DNA from: Anderseniella sp039978075
GTDB lineage: Bacteria > Pseudomonadota > Alphaproteobacteria > Rhizobiales > Aestuariivirgaceae
Direction: 5' to 3'
DNA: 64,000 nt
NCBI GenBank assembly: GCA_039978075.1
Contig: JBDWCA010000003.1
Span: 62,001 to 126,000 of the forward strand
A model generated the notes under the pieces. That model ran no database searches and was not told where the DNA came from. It saw only the letters and a list, made by a program, of their open reading frames with translations. Below are positions 41,654 to 50,629 of the stretch, piece by piece (the first letter of the stretch is position 1; each line of letters starts with the position of its first letter). Both the position numbers and the translations under genes were made by a program.

Positions 41654-42393
41654 GGCTTAGGGTGCCCATCCACCGTATCCACGAGCGCAAAGGCCTGCAT
41701 CGGTTTGTCTGCCGGCGTAAACAACAGGTTACCCTCTTCATCCATGCCGGTTACCCGGCCACACACAGTGGTTCCGGCGTGGCCAACCGTGACGTCCTGG
41801 TCCGAGCCCATCGCCCGGCCCATCCAGTTTTCGTGTACGGATTTGAAGCCTTCATTCATCCAGCCGTCGACCCATGTCAGGAAATGGCGAGACACGGAAT
41901 CAAGCAACATGGTGCGGGTGACCTCACCGGCGCCTTCTTCATGCAAGGTGGTGCTGTCCGGCAGTTCGCCGGGGTTTTCAACCGACAGATCAAGTGTGAT
42001 TGCCACATCAAGGCCCAGTACCATCCATGGCGGCACCTGATCAGCGGTCAACCCCGCCGGCACATCCAGCGTTATCGCGCCGGCTTTGGCACCATTGACC
42101 AGAATGTCCCCCGGCCAGCGGTAATGGACGCCGATTTCCGGTGGCGAGATGGCGCCGAAGGCATCACCAAAGGCCACCGCAAAAACATGGCGCACCTGTG
42201 CTGCACGCGAAAGCGGCACGTCCGGTTCCAGCACCACTGCCATGTTGAGGCGATCTTCCGACTGCGACCAGAACAGGTCACCGGCACCAGCCTCATCCGC
42301 CATCACAGCAGCAATGGCGACACTCGCAGTGTCCGTGCCGGGTTCAACGGCAATGCCGTTCAACAAGGGCGGAAAAACCGGCTCTTCATTCAT
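41650..42393 (-). CDS. Biotin/lipoate A/B protein ligase-family protein
   Basis: 247 aa. The fold is suggested by FPPLLNGIAVEPGTDT, AGDLFWSQSEDRLNMAVVLEPD and PPWMVLGLDVAITLD-like beta strands. The catalytic Lys of BirA/LplA is not obvious. Related proteins appear with DUF6494/6505/6352 near formate dehydrogenase. Role unknown; the ligase call is fold-level and may not mean biotin or lipoate chemistry. Confidence 0.7.
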   Translation of the reverse strand: MNEEPVFPPLLNGIAVEPGTDTASVAIAAVMADEAGAGDLFWSQSEDRLNMAVVLEPDVPLSRAAQVRHVFAVAFGDAFGAISPPEIGVHYRWPGDILVNGAKAGAITLDVPAGLTADQVPPWMVLGLDVAITLDLSVENPGELPDSTTLHEEGAGEVTRTMLLDSVSRHFLTWVDGWMNEGFKSVHENWMGRAMGSDQDVTVGHAGTTVCGRVTGMDEEGNLLFTPADKPMQAFALVDTVDGHPKP

Positions 42394-42436
42394 GACAAAT
42401 TCCCGTAAGCCTGATGCAGACGTCGGTCCAGGGCAA

Positions 42437-42628
42437 TCACCCGAGATCGATCTCGCCGGTCACCGTATGGTTCAGTTCGATGTCACCACATGTGATCGTC
42501 GCCGTCACCGTCACGCTGCCAGACGACTTGCCGGACGCCCGAGCTGCTTCTTCGATTTTCTGTTGTGATGTCACGCCGACCTGCTTGAGGAACTTGCGCA
42601 TTGACATGTTGAACTTGTCGTCATCCAT
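42437..42628 (-). CDS. DUF6494 protein, 63 aa
   Basis: Starts at ATG 42628 with GGAAGT upstream; the frame extends further. Contains KFNMSMRKFLKQVGVTSQQK and SGSVTVTATITCGDIEL. It starts the DUF block downstream of the small membrane peptide. Function unknown. Confidence 0.7.
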   Translation of the reverse strand: MDDDKFNMSMRKFLKQVGVTSQQKIEEAARASGKSSGSVTVTATITCGDIELNHTVTGEIDLG

Positions 42629-42722
42629 TTCCGGTACTTCCCTGTTTGCTGTAAATGGCGCCCGCTTCACAAACGCACATAGTGATCACTGCCAAGTCGC
42701 AGCAATCAAAGACCATCGCGTT

Positions 42723-42845
42723 TTATTGGCGCACATTGTCGGTCGTGTACACATTGCTCGCTGAAAGTTCCAGCGAAGCCAGCGTAAAATGCGCGCCAAC
42801 GCCGATCACAGCCATGGCTGCGCATGCCAGTACAAATGCTTTCAT
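42723..42845 (-). CDS. 40-aa membrane peptide in the fdh operon
   Basis: ATG 42845 with AGGAAGGG upstream. It consists of a single hydrophobic helix (FVLACAAMAVIGVGAHF) and a polar tail ending NVYTTDNVRQ. It lies between the WD40-cytochrome gene and DUF6494 on the operon strand. Small membrane peptides are common subunits or stabilisers of respiratory complexes; this role is inference. Confidence 0.6.
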   Translation of the reverse strand: MKAFVLACAAMAVIGVGAHFTLASLELSASNVYTTDNVRQ

Positions 42846-42955
42846 TTCAGTTGACCCTTCCTGTTTCCCCTTTTGCCGCAACCCCGGTCGGGACCGTGAC
42901 ACCTGCCATACCTTTAATGATATAGGTAAGGCATGCACCCATGTGCAAACTGTTT

Positions 42956-44365
42956 TCACTTTGTTGCCGCATCCGATGAGTTTTGCGTCTTTTCCTTCAA
43001 CCACGCAATCATGGCGTCGCGCTCTTCGGCATTGGACATTTTCTGCAGCGGCATTTTGGTGCCGGGCACCAGATGCTGCGGGCCTTTTTCGAAGAGCTTG
43101 CCGATGGTATCAGCGCTCCAGACAATGTCAGAATCGAGCAGAGCCCTTGAGTATGCATATCCGGGCAAGGTACCTGCCTTGCGGCCGAACACACCGTAAA
43201 GGGTCGGTCCGGCGCGATTGGCATCGTCTGGTGACAGGGTGTGACAAACCGAACATTTACGGGCGAACTGTCGTTCTCCGACACTCAGGCCCTCATTGGC
43301 CTGAAAACGCCGTGGAAACTTTCCGCGCGCCGGTTCAAAGTCACGGCCCGGTCGGAATTGCCAGTAATGTACCGTGTCATCGAGCCCGCCGAGGTAGAGC
43401 GTGTCGCCGTCACCCGAAAAAGTCAGGGCCCAGATCGGACCATATGGGTTGTCAAGCAGTTTCACCGGGGTCCAGTCGGTCATGTCATATACAGACACAA
43501 TGCCGTCACCGCCGCCAAACGCCAGGACCCGGTGTTGCGGAGACATCGCGACCGACAGGATCGGGCGCTCGCGCTGCGCCAGCTGGTGGGCGATTTCGCC
43601 ACTGTCGATGTCGAGCACAGCTGCGGTTCCGTTAAGGGCGCCGAATGCCAGCTCCCTGCCCCCCGGCAAGGCAGCCAGCACATTGATGCCCCAGCCATTG
43701 CGGTAGATAATCCTCTCCTCGGCGCCGTCGCTGACCCGCCATTTGCGAATGGTGGCATCGGTGCCGGTGGAATAGACAAATTTGCCATCCGCCGAAAACA
43801 CCGCAGCGTTGACCGTGTTGCGATGGCCCTTGAGAACATGCAGCAGGCGTTTTTCGGCCAGTGACCAGACCCGTACCGTGCGATCCCACGAAGCCGACAC
43901 CATAAGTTTGCCGTCTGGAGACAGCGCGAGAGCGACCACCTTCAGGTCATGGCCCTTGAAGACATGCTCAACGGCGCCTGACTGCAGATCAAGCAGGCGC
44001 ACCATGCCGTCATCACTGCCGGTGAGTGCGTGCCCGCCATCCGGCAGGACGACAACCGCATTCACCGCTCCGTCATGGTCTGAAAATCGTTTCAGCATGG
44101 CCGGTTTTGCTGCATCAGCGACATTCCAGTACATCATGGAATAATCGAAACTGCCAGACACGATGCCGACCCCGTCGGGCGATGTGGCCACCGACTTGAC
44201 CGGCCCGCCATGACCTTTGAGGTCTCCCTGCCCGGGCTTGGTCTCAGCCCCGGCAGGCAGGCACAGTGCCGCAATCAGCGTGATGATCGCCGCCAACCCG
44301 ATCCAGACAAACCGAACCTTCAGCGGGAGGAAAGACAGAGTTTGGAAAACACGATCAGCAACCAA
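42956..44365 (-). CDS. WD40 beta-propeller fused to cytochrome c
   Basis: About 469 aa from a TTG at 44365; no other in-frame start fits. An N-terminal signal/TM helix (WIGLAAIITLIAALCLPAGAET) is followed by at least seven WD-type repeats (VKSVATSPDGVGIVSGSFD, LALSPDGKLMVSASWD, AVFSADGKFVYSTGTD). The C-terminal cytochrome domain has heme motif CSVCHTL (~360-366) and a Met ligand in PGTKMPLQKM. The protein is predicted periplasmic and membrane-associated. Co-oriented with fdhC (19 bp gap), it may accept electrons or dock a partner. Confidence 0.88.
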   Translation of the reverse strand: MVADRVFQTLSFLPLKVRFVWIGLAAIITLIAALCLPAGAETKPGQGDLKGHGGPVKSVATSPDGVGIVSGSFDYSMMYWNVADAAKPAMLKRFSDHDGAVNAVVVLPDGGHALTGSDDGMVRLLDLQSGAVEHVFKGHDLKVVALALSPDGKLMVSASWDRTVRVWSLAEKRLLHVLKGHRNTVNAAVFSADGKFVYSTGTDATIRKWRVSDGAEERIIYRNGWGINVLAALPGGRELAFGALNGTAAVLDIDSGEIAHQLAQRERPILSVAMSPQHRVLAFGGGDGIVSVYDMTDWTPVKLLDNPYGPIWALTFSGDGDTLYLGGLDDTVHYWQFRPGRDFEPARGKFPRRFQANEGLSVGERQFARKCSVCHTLSPDDANRAGPTLYGVFGRKAGTLPGYAYSRALLDSDIVWSADTIGKLFEKGPQHLVPGTKMPLQKMSNAEERDAMIAWLKEKTQNSSDAATK

Positions 44366-44383
44366 ATTCTCAACCCCAAGACG

Positions 44384-45490
44384 CTATTCCGCCGGCTGGC
44401 TGGCCGAACCTGCAGCAGGCGCCGACTTGGCCTTCTGCTCCATCTCCTCAACCCACAGGCTGTGATGTTCGCGCGCCCAGTTGGTATCGACCTCACCGGA
44501 GCCCATTGCATCAAACGCGCCTTCCATACCAACAGAGCCGATATAGATATGACCCAGTATAACAACGATGAAGGCAACACCGACCATCGCATGCCAGATC
44601 TGGTTGAGTTGCTGTTCCTGGATGGCAGTTACGCTGGTTGGCAGGTCAAACCCAATGGCATTCAACGCGGCAAACGTCTTTGCCATAAACGCTGTTTCAA
44701 ACGGGAACATCAGCGCAATTCCTGACAGGGATATGGAGATTGTCAGAACAACAACACTCCAGAACAGGATTTTCTGGCCGGCGTTGAACTTTCTGGCCGG
44801 TGGATGCACTCCCTTGCTGAACAGGCCACCGCCTTTCAGAAGCCAGACCAGATCATGCCGGTTCGGGAAATTGTGAACCACCCACAGAATGAAAGCCAAC
44901 GCCACACCGAGCATGAAGGCGAATGACAGATAGTTGTGCAGGTATTTGCCCCACAAGGTTATGAAGGCAAATGCCTCCTTGCCAATCACCGGCATCAACG
45001 CATAACGGCCAAACATCATGTTCAGGCCGGACAAGGCAAGTATCACGAACGAACCAGCCATCAACCAGTGGGCAAACCGTTCAAGTCCATTGAAGCGCTC
45101 CATGGTTACACCTGACGGGCCATGGTCGATTTTGATACGGCCGCGCAGCAGGAAGTACAAAGCCAGCAAAAACAGCATACCGAGCAGTCCATAAACTGAA
45201 TACAGTTTCAGCGGACCATTGCGAATTGCCCGGTAGGCGGTATCACCTTCCGACTGGATCAGAACAGCGGCGTTCTTGTCCGGAATTGAAACCGTGCCGG
45301 TAGCGCCTTTACGAATCTGGCTCCAGAAACCGGTGTTCAGATCAGTGCTTTGGGCTTCGGTCGCCAGATCCGGGCTTGCTGTCTGAGCCGCCGCGGGAGC
45401 GCTATAACTGCCAACAACAAGCAGTGTCACCGCAATCAGCGCCATACATGCAGTTCGTATGGATTTTAATAGGTCTGTGCTGGATTTCAT
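44384..45490 (-). CDS. Formate dehydrogenase cytochrome b556 (gamma) subunit
   Basis: 368 aa with a signal peptide (CMALIAVTLLVVGSYSAPAAAQ) and a periplasmic stretch, then at least five TM helices. Heme-ligand candidates include His in LERFAHWLMAGSF and KYLHNYLSFAFM, plus HAMVGVAFI near the C-terminus. The family is Ni,Fe-hydrogenase/FdnI-type quinone reductase. It should pass electrons from FdhB to ubiquinone. Follows the FdhB/lipoprotein genes; the WD40-cytochrome gene starts 19 bp downstream. Confidence 0.9.
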   Translation of the reverse strand: MKSSTDLLKSIRTACMALIAVTLLVVGSYSAPAAAQTASPDLATEAQSTDLNTGFWSQIRKGATGTVSIPDKNAAVLIQSEGDTAYRAIRNGPLKLYSVYGLLGMLFLLALYFLLRGRIKIDHGPSGVTMERFNGLERFAHWLMAGSFVILALSGLNMMFGRYALMPVIGKEAFAFITLWGKYLHNYLSFAFMLGVALAFILWVVHNFPNRHDLVWLLKGGGLFSKGVHPPARKFNAGQKILFWSVVVLTISISLSGIALMFPFETAFMAKTFAALNAIGFDLPTSVTAIQEQQLNQIWHAMVGVAFIVVILGHIYIGSVGMEGAFDAMGSGEVDTNWAREHHSLWVEEMEQKAKSAPAAGSASQPAE

Positions 45491-45564
45491 AACGCTGGTC
45501 CCCTTGGGTTGCCCGTGTCAGATAATAATTTACTTGCCGCGCGATCAGCGACTGTCACTCATGC

Positions 45565-45762
45565 CTATATGCTGCCGCCGCGCTGGATGATCATGCGCCG
45601 GCGCAATTTCTGGTTTGTCTCATCATCCAGCTTTTCATCCGCCTGGCCACTGTAGACGCCCTTTTCCTTCAAAAACGGATTGGCGTTTTCTCCTTCCTGG
45701 CAACCTGCAAGCAGCCCGAGAAGTATCGCCAACACGAAAAACCGAACGGTTCTGGTGGTCAT
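45565..45762 (-). CDS. Small lipoprotein in the formate dehydrogenase operon, 65 aa
   Basis: ATG at 45762 with AAAGGGG about 12-18 bases upstream. The signal helix FFVLAILLGLLAGC has the lipobox LAGC. The mature ~43 residues are polar and acidic with GVYSGQADEKLD. Lies between FdhB and FdhC, so likely part of or associated with the complex. Not a recognised family. Confidence 0.7.
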   Translation of the reverse strand: MTTRTVRFFVLAILLGLLAGCQEGENANPFLKEKGVYSGQADEKLDDETNQKLRRRMIIQRGGSI

Positions 45763-45864
45763 CAACAAAGTCACCCCTTTCAAGGTGCGGCATGGCTAGA
45801 GCCAATGCCGGTAAAAGTTCAAGAAGGTAGGCAATCCGGCATTTATACAGTCAACTGGAACAAA

Positions 45865-45953
45865 GGCGGCGATTTCTCGCCGCCCTGTCCGGACATCATC
45901 AACATGTCCATATTATCGATGTGACCGCCAGGAACCGCCGAACGGTTCCTGGC
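45865..45953 (-). terminator. Two intercistronic hairpins after fdhB
   Basis: In transcription order there is a perfect 11-bp stem with 5-base loop (45927-45953), then a perfect 8-bp GC stem GGCGGCGA/TCGCCGCC (45865-45884) followed on the minus strand by TTTGTT. The second resembles an attenuating terminator and the first an mRNA-stabilising stem. They lie between fdhB and the lipoprotein gene. Confidence 0.6.
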
Positions 45954-45969
45954 TATTTCATGTCGGCTT

Positions 45970-46563
45970 TTACGAGCCGGAACCGGGATAGGCTTTGCCC
46001 CATCCCCAGGCACCGGAACCAAAGCCACGGCCAACCACACGCTCACGGTAGATGTTGGCGACCTGGTCACCATCACCTGCAAGCAATGCCTTGGTCGCGC
46101 ACATTTCCGCACAAAGCGGAAGTTTGCCTTCGGCCAGGCGGTTACGGCCATATTTCTTGAACTCCTTATCGGAATTGGCTTCCTCGGGGCCACCGGCGCA
46201 GAAGGTACATTTGTCCATCTTGCCACGTGAGCCGAAATTACCAACCTGGGGAAACTGCGGCGCGCCAAACGGGCACGCGTAAAAGCAGTAACCACAACCG
46301 ATGCAGAGGTCTTTGTTGTGCAGAACCACGCCCTCGGCAGACTGATAGAAACAGTCAACCGGGCACACGGCCATACAAGGTGCATCCGAACAATGCATGC
46401 AAGCCACCGAGATCGAGCGTTCACCGGGCTTGCCGTCATTGATCGTGACGACGCGGCGGCGGTTTACACCCCACGGAACTTCATGTTCGTTCTTACACGC
46501 GGTGACACAGGCGTTGCACTCGATGCAACGTTCAGCATCACACAGGAACTTCATGCGAGCCAT
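45970..46563 (-). CDS. Formate dehydrogenase iron-sulfur (beta) subunit
   Basis: 197 aa with a strong AAGGAGG ribosome binding site. It holds four 4Fe-4S motifs in the usual order: CIECNACVTACK, CMHCSDAPCMAVCP, CIGCGYCFYACP and the final CTFCAGG with LCAEMCATKALL. This matches periplasmic Mo/W formate dehydrogenase FdhB/FdoH-like subunits, without a TM anchor. It carries electrons from FdhA to FdhC. Starts 13 bp after fdhA ends. Confidence 0.93.
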   Translation of the reverse strand: MARMKFLCDAERCIECNACVTACKNEHEVPWGVNRRRVVTINDGKPGERSISVACMHCSDAPCMAVCPVDCFYQSAEGVVLHNKDLCIGCGYCFYACPFGAPQFPQVGNFGSRGKMDKCTFCAGGPEEANSDKEFKKYGRNRLAEGKLPLCAEMCATKALLAGDGDQVANIYRERVVGRGFGSGAWGWGKAYPGSGS

Positions 46564-46575
46564 TCTGTATCCTCC

Positions 46576-49524
46576 TTATGCTTTTGCAATTTTGCAGAGA
46601 GTGGTCTTGGACTCCTGCATCTGGGTGACTGCGTCGTAGCCATAGGTCTGCGCCGTATTGGACGCCTCGCCCAGGACATACGGATCAGAACCCGCAGGAT
46701 AATTGGCCCGCAGGTCTTCACCCTGCATGTGACCACCAAAGTGGAACGGCATGAAGGCAACGCCCCTGCCAACCCGCTCGGTAACCATGGCCATTACCTT
46801 GACCTTGCCCTTTTCAGGACCCTCTACCCAGACCGTATCCCCGTTCCTGATACCAAGATCGTTGGCATCAACCGGGTTGATCTCGACGAACATGTCCTGC
46901 TGAAGTTCCGCAAGCCACGGGTTCGATCGACTTTCGTCACCACCACCTTCGTATTCCACCAGGCGGCCTGATGTCAGAATGATCGGATACTCTTTCGAGA
47001 AGTCATTCTTCTGAATCGATTCAAACATGGTGGGAAGACGATGCATCTTCCGGTCCTTGAAGGTTGAGTACTTGGGCAGAAGATCACGACGCGGTGTGTA
47101 CAGCGGTTCGCGATGCAACGGCACCGGATCCGGGAATGTCCACACAACAGTACGAGCTTTGGCATTACCGAACGGTGCACAACCATGCTTGATTGCAACC
47201 CGCTGGATACCGCCTGACAGGTCAACCTTCCAGTTGATCTTGTCGAGCTTTTCCTGATCGTCAGTGCCGGCAACCTTCTTGATGGCAGCCAGTTCGTCTG
47301 CCGAAAGGTCACCGTCCCAGCCGAGTTTGCGCAGCATGCCGTAGGTGAATTCAGGATAACCATCCTTGATTTCGGAATCTACGGAGTAAGCACCTTCAGC
47401 CAGCATGTTGGCACCGCCCCATTCGTCCGGCGCCTTGACACCAAAACGGGCACGGAATGTCAGACCACCTTCAGCCACCGGCTTGGAGTTGTCGTACAGG
47501 TTCGGCGTGCCGGGATGCTTCATTTCCGGGGTGCCCCATGACGGCCATGGCAGACCGTAATAGTCACCATCCGCCGGGCCACCGCGGGCCTGCAGCGTCG
47601 TTCTGTCGAACGTGTGCTGGTTGGCCATGTGCAGTTTGAGACGCTCCGGTGACTGTCCGGTATAACCGATGGTCCACATGCCGCGGTTAATTTCCCGCAG
47701 TGTGTCTTCGATGTTCGGTTCCTTGACGGTCAGTTTGCCAATCTTGGTTTCTTCGACCTTGATATTGCGGAAGAAACGATCGGCAAAACCGAACTTCTCG
47801 GCGAACATCTGCATGATGACATGATCCGGCATGGACTCAAACAATGGGTCCATGACCTTTTCACGCCACTGCAGTGACCGGTTTGATGCAGTGACAGAAC
47901 CGTGTGTCTCGTACTGCGTTGTCGCAGGCAGCAGATAGACACCATCCTTGCGACCGTGCATGACAGCCGACATGGTCGGGAACGGGTCAACCACGACCAG
48001 AAGGTCGAGCTTGGCCATTGCCTTTTGCATGTCAGGCAAACGGGTCTGCGAATTGGGCGCGTGACCCCAGAACACCATGGCGCGGACATTGTCCGGCTGA
48101 TCGATGTTCTCTTTCGCTTCAAGGACACCGTCGATCCAGCGCGAGACGGGAATACCCTTCTCGTTCATCATCGCCTTGTCTTTGCCGTCCTTGTCCTTGC
48201 GGGTACCGAACCGGCCCTTCAGCCAGTCAAGATCTTCTTCCCAGACACGTGACCAGTGAGCCCATGCGCCTTTTGACAGGCCATAGTAACCAGGCAGTGT
48301 GTCCATCAGAACGCCAAGGTCGGTTGCACCTTGCACATTGTCATGGCCGCGGAAGATGTTGGCACCGCCACCGGCAACACCCATGTTACCGAGAGCAAGC
48401 TGCAGCACACAGTAAGCCCGTGTGTTGTTATTGCCGTTGGTATGCTGGGTACCGCCCATGCACCACACGATGGTGCCCGGCTTGTTCTGGGCCATGGTGC
48501 GGGCTACGCGCTTGAGCTGCGAGCCGGGAACACCGGTGACCTTTTCAACTTCCTCAGGCGTCCATTTGGCGACTTCTTCCTTGATGTACTCCATGCCCCA
48601 AACACGGCGGGAGATGAAGTCCTTGTCTTCCCAGCCGTTTTCGAAGATGTGGTACAAAAGACCCCAGATCAGCGCCACGTCGGTACCGGAACGGAACCGG
48701 ACATATTCGGTGGCGTGAGCAGCGGTACGCGTAAAGCGCGGATCGCAGACAATGAATGCCGCGTTGTTTTCTTCCTTGGCTTTCAGCATGTGCAGCAAAG
48801 ACACAGGATGTGCCTCGGCCGGGTTGCCGCCGATCAGGAAGATGGCACGCGAATTGTGCATGTCATTGTAGGAGTTGGTCATCGCACCATAGCCCCAGGT
48901 GTTGGCAACACCGGCAACCGTGGTTGAGTGACAGATACGCGCCTGATGGTCACCATTGTTGGTGCCCCAGTAAGCGTAGAACTTGCGGAACAGGTAGGCC
49001 TGCTCGTTATTGTGCTTGGCAGATCCAAGCCAGTACACTGAATCGGGACCGGATTTCTCACGAATATCCAGCATTTTGTCGCCGATTTCGTTGATGGCTT
49101 CTTCCCATGACACTTTCTGCCATTTGCCATCCACCAGCTTGGTAGGATACTTCAGGCGGCGCTCACCATGAGCATGCTCGCGAACTGCAGCGCCTTTGGC
49201 GCAGTGTGCACCAAGGTTGAACGGGCTGTCGAAACCAGGTTCCTGGCCAACCCATACACCGTTAGTGGTTTCTGCCATTACGGTGCAACCAACCGAGCAG
49301 TGCGTACACACTGACTTCTTGATTTCAACCGCACCGGACACCGTTGCCGCTTCAGCCTTGCGTACCATTCCCGACGATAGTGTCGATGCTGCCGCGAGAC
49401 CGCCTACGGCAAGTCCCGAACGGCGCAAGAATGTCCGCCTGTCAATCGCTCCACCGGTTAAATCGGTGAGGGCCGATGACAGTCGAGGGCCGAACGCCAC
49501 CTCTCCCGTCTTCTTCCTGAGCAT
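46576..49524 (-). CDS. fdhA: Formate dehydrogenase catalytic subunit (Mo/W-bisPGD, Cys form)
   Basis: 982 aa, full length for this family. A twin-arginine signal RRTFLRRSG (29-37) with a hydrophobic tail ends at AEA (~60), so the mature enzyme is periplasmic. The N-terminal 4Fe-4S cluster is held by C73, C76, C80 and C108. The metal ligand is Cys at 198 in ARICHST, in frame, with no UGA. It oxidises formate to CO2 and sends electrons through FdhB to FdhC. The gene follows the small Tat protein and a TorD-like chaperone, as expected for Tat-dependent maturation. Confidence 0.95.
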   Translation of the reverse strand: MLRKKTGEVAFGPRLSSALTDLTGGAIDRRTFLRRSGLAVGGLAAASTLSSGMVRKAEAATVSGAVEIKKSVCTHCSVGCTVMAETTNGVWVGQEPGFDSPFNLGAHCAKGAAVREHAHGERRLKYPTKLVDGKWQKVSWEEAINEIGDKMLDIREKSGPDSVYWLGSAKHNNEQAYLFRKFYAYWGTNNGDHQARICHSTTVAGVANTWGYGAMTNSYNDMHNSRAIFLIGGNPAEAHPVSLLHMLKAKEENNAAFIVCDPRFTRTAAHATEYVRFRSGTDVALIWGLLYHIFENGWEDKDFISRRVWGMEYIKEEVAKWTPEEVEKVTGVPGSQLKRVARTMAQNKPGTIVWCMGGTQHTNGNNNTRAYCVLQLALGNMGVAGGGANIFRGHDNVQGATDLGVLMDTLPGYYGLSKGAWAHWSRVWEEDLDWLKGRFGTRKDKDGKDKAMMNEKGIPVSRWIDGVLEAKENIDQPDNVRAMVFWGHAPNSQTRLPDMQKAMAKLDLLVVVDPFPTMSAVMHGRKDGVYLLPATTQYETHGSVTASNRSLQWREKVMDPLFESMPDHVIMQMFAEKFGFADRFFRNIKVEETKIGKLTVKEPNIEDTLREINRGMWTIGYTGQSPERLKLHMANQHTFDRTTLQARGGPADGDYYGLPWPSWGTPEMKHPGTPNLYDNSKPVAEGGLTFRARFGVKAPDEWGGANMLAEGAYSVDSEIKDGYPEFTYGMLRKLGWDGDLSADELAAIKKVAGTDDQEKLDKINWKVDLSGGIQRVAIKHGCAPFGNAKARTVVWTFPDPVPLHREPLYTPRRDLLPKYSTFKDRKMHRLPTMFESIQKNDFSKEYPIILTSGRLVEYEGGGDESRSNPWLAELQQDMFVEINPVDANDLGIRNGDTVWVEGPEKGKVKVMAMVTERVGRGVAFMPFHFGGHMQGEDLRANYPAGSDPYVLGEASNTAQTYGYDAVTQMQESKTTLCKIAKA

Positions 49525-49604
49525 GATCTTCCTCCAGATGCGACGCCTTGATTGGCGTCTGAATTTAAGTCCCTAAATTCCGCAAATTCCGTTCCAGACG
49601 GAAA

Positions 49605-49799
49605 CTAGAATGCGGCAAGCTTGTAGTATGTCTTGACGTGATCAGTTTCCTGATAGCCAGTACCGCCTTCAACAGGCGCTGCAGCTTCTGCCGCAACCGA
49701 TCCGGCAGCAACAGCTGCAGTTCCGGTCACAGCGGACACACCAGCAAGCTTTAGGAAATCGCGACGGCCTGCGGCCACCTTGTCACTTCCTTTTGCCAT
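49605..49799 (-). CDS. Formate dehydrogenase-region small Tat protein
   Basis: 64 aa with Tat motif GRRDFLKLAG and an Ala-rich hydrophobic stretch ending near AEAAA. The remainder is a short tail GTGYQETDHVKTYYKLAAF. It matches the small 'formate dehydrogenase region TAT target' family that precedes fdhA in many genomes. Perhaps a subunit or export partner. Confidence 0.88.
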   Translation of the reverse strand: MAKGSDKVAAGRRDFLKLAGVSAVTGTAAVAAGSVAAEAAAPVEGGTGYQETDHVKTYYKLAAF

Positions 49800-49874
49800 T
49801 TTCCGCTCCTTCAGTTTTGGACGGTTGCCCGCCCGCTAATTTGGACGGCAAGCCGTCCCGTTACATAAAAGGCG

Positions 49875-50477
49875 TCAGACCATCAAGAAGGCCTGATCCT
49901 CTACGTCCATGAATGCCGCGCCCAACTGCCCGATACAGGCGTAAAACACCGATGAGCGCGCACCTTCTAGATCGGTGAAAAAGTGTTTGGCCCATGAAGC
50001 AATGTGGGCCTGGAAAAATTTCTTCTGTTCCTCGAGATCCAGCGCTTCGCCGAAATCGCCGACTATGAGGCCAGCCATCATTTCACACAGTGCAGCAATG
50101 TGATCTTCCGGTTCGGCGACATCATCACGCCGCTCAATACCAAGACGGCTCATGTCATTGCGCAGCCGTGCCAGCGGTTTTTCGTGCAGGAATCCGGTGA
50201 GATAATAAGACCCGTAAGGCACCAGTTCTCCCCGGCCAACGCCGATGAAAAGATCGTGAAATTCACGAGAAACCTCTTCAGGACTGGATTTGGCGGCAAC
50301 TCGGGTAATGGCGGAAACGGCCTGGCCAATGGGCGTGTCATCGCCATGCATGTCGGCAAACATATCAAGATCTTGCCGGGACGGGCCCGTGCGCAACGTC
50401 GTGGCCAGCAACCTGTACAGGTTTGCCCGCAATACATCTTCTTCAGAAACTGGCAGCGCTAACTTAGCCTCACCCAT
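49875..50477 (-). CDS. TorD/DmsD-family chaperone for formate dehydrogenase
   Basis: 200 aa, all helical. Key segments: RANLYRLLATTLRTGPS, FHDLFIGVGRGELVPYGSYYLTGFLHEKPLARLRND and EPEDHIAALCEMMAGLI (the ExxDH motif typical of the family). These chaperones bind the Tat signal of Mo enzymes and aid cofactor insertion. First gene of the fdh operon. Confidence 0.9.
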   Translation of the reverse strand: MGEAKLALPVSEEDVLRANLYRLLATTLRTGPSRQDLDMFADMHGDDTPIGQAVSAITRVAAKSSPEEVSREFHDLFIGVGRGELVPYGSYYLTGFLHEKPLARLRNDMSRLGIERRDDVAEPEDHIAALCEMMAGLIVGDFGEALDLEEQKKFFQAHIASWAKHFFTDLEGARSSVFYACIGQLGAAFMDVEDQAFLMV

Positions 50478-50540
50478 ACTTAATTTAACAAGGCCGTGCC
50501 CTTCAAACGGAGCACCTCTTTCGCCTTCCTCTCCTAGTTA

Positions 50541-50555
50541 CGTCACAGGATGACG
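50541..50555. promoter_or_regulatory. Small inverted repeat upstream of the fdh operon
   Basis: CGTCA (50541-50545) and TGACG (50551-50555), a 5-bp dyad with 5-bp spacer, sits 64 bp upstream of the chaperone start. Candidate operator for the fdh operon. Confidence 0.3.
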
Positions 50556-50629
50556 CAGCACGGGCGAGTAAGGCAAGCATATTCCGGCCCGATCCGGCAG
50601 GCTTTCACGATCTGGTAATGTGGAGTAAT

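Noticed and set aside
42655..43635. 326-codon plus-strand frame over the WD40-cytochrome gene
   Set aside because: Antisense shadow; the cytochrome motif is on the minus strand.
46576..49524. Selenocysteine in FdhA
   Set aside because: The frame is open with Cys 198 in RICHS; no UGA and no SECIS needed.
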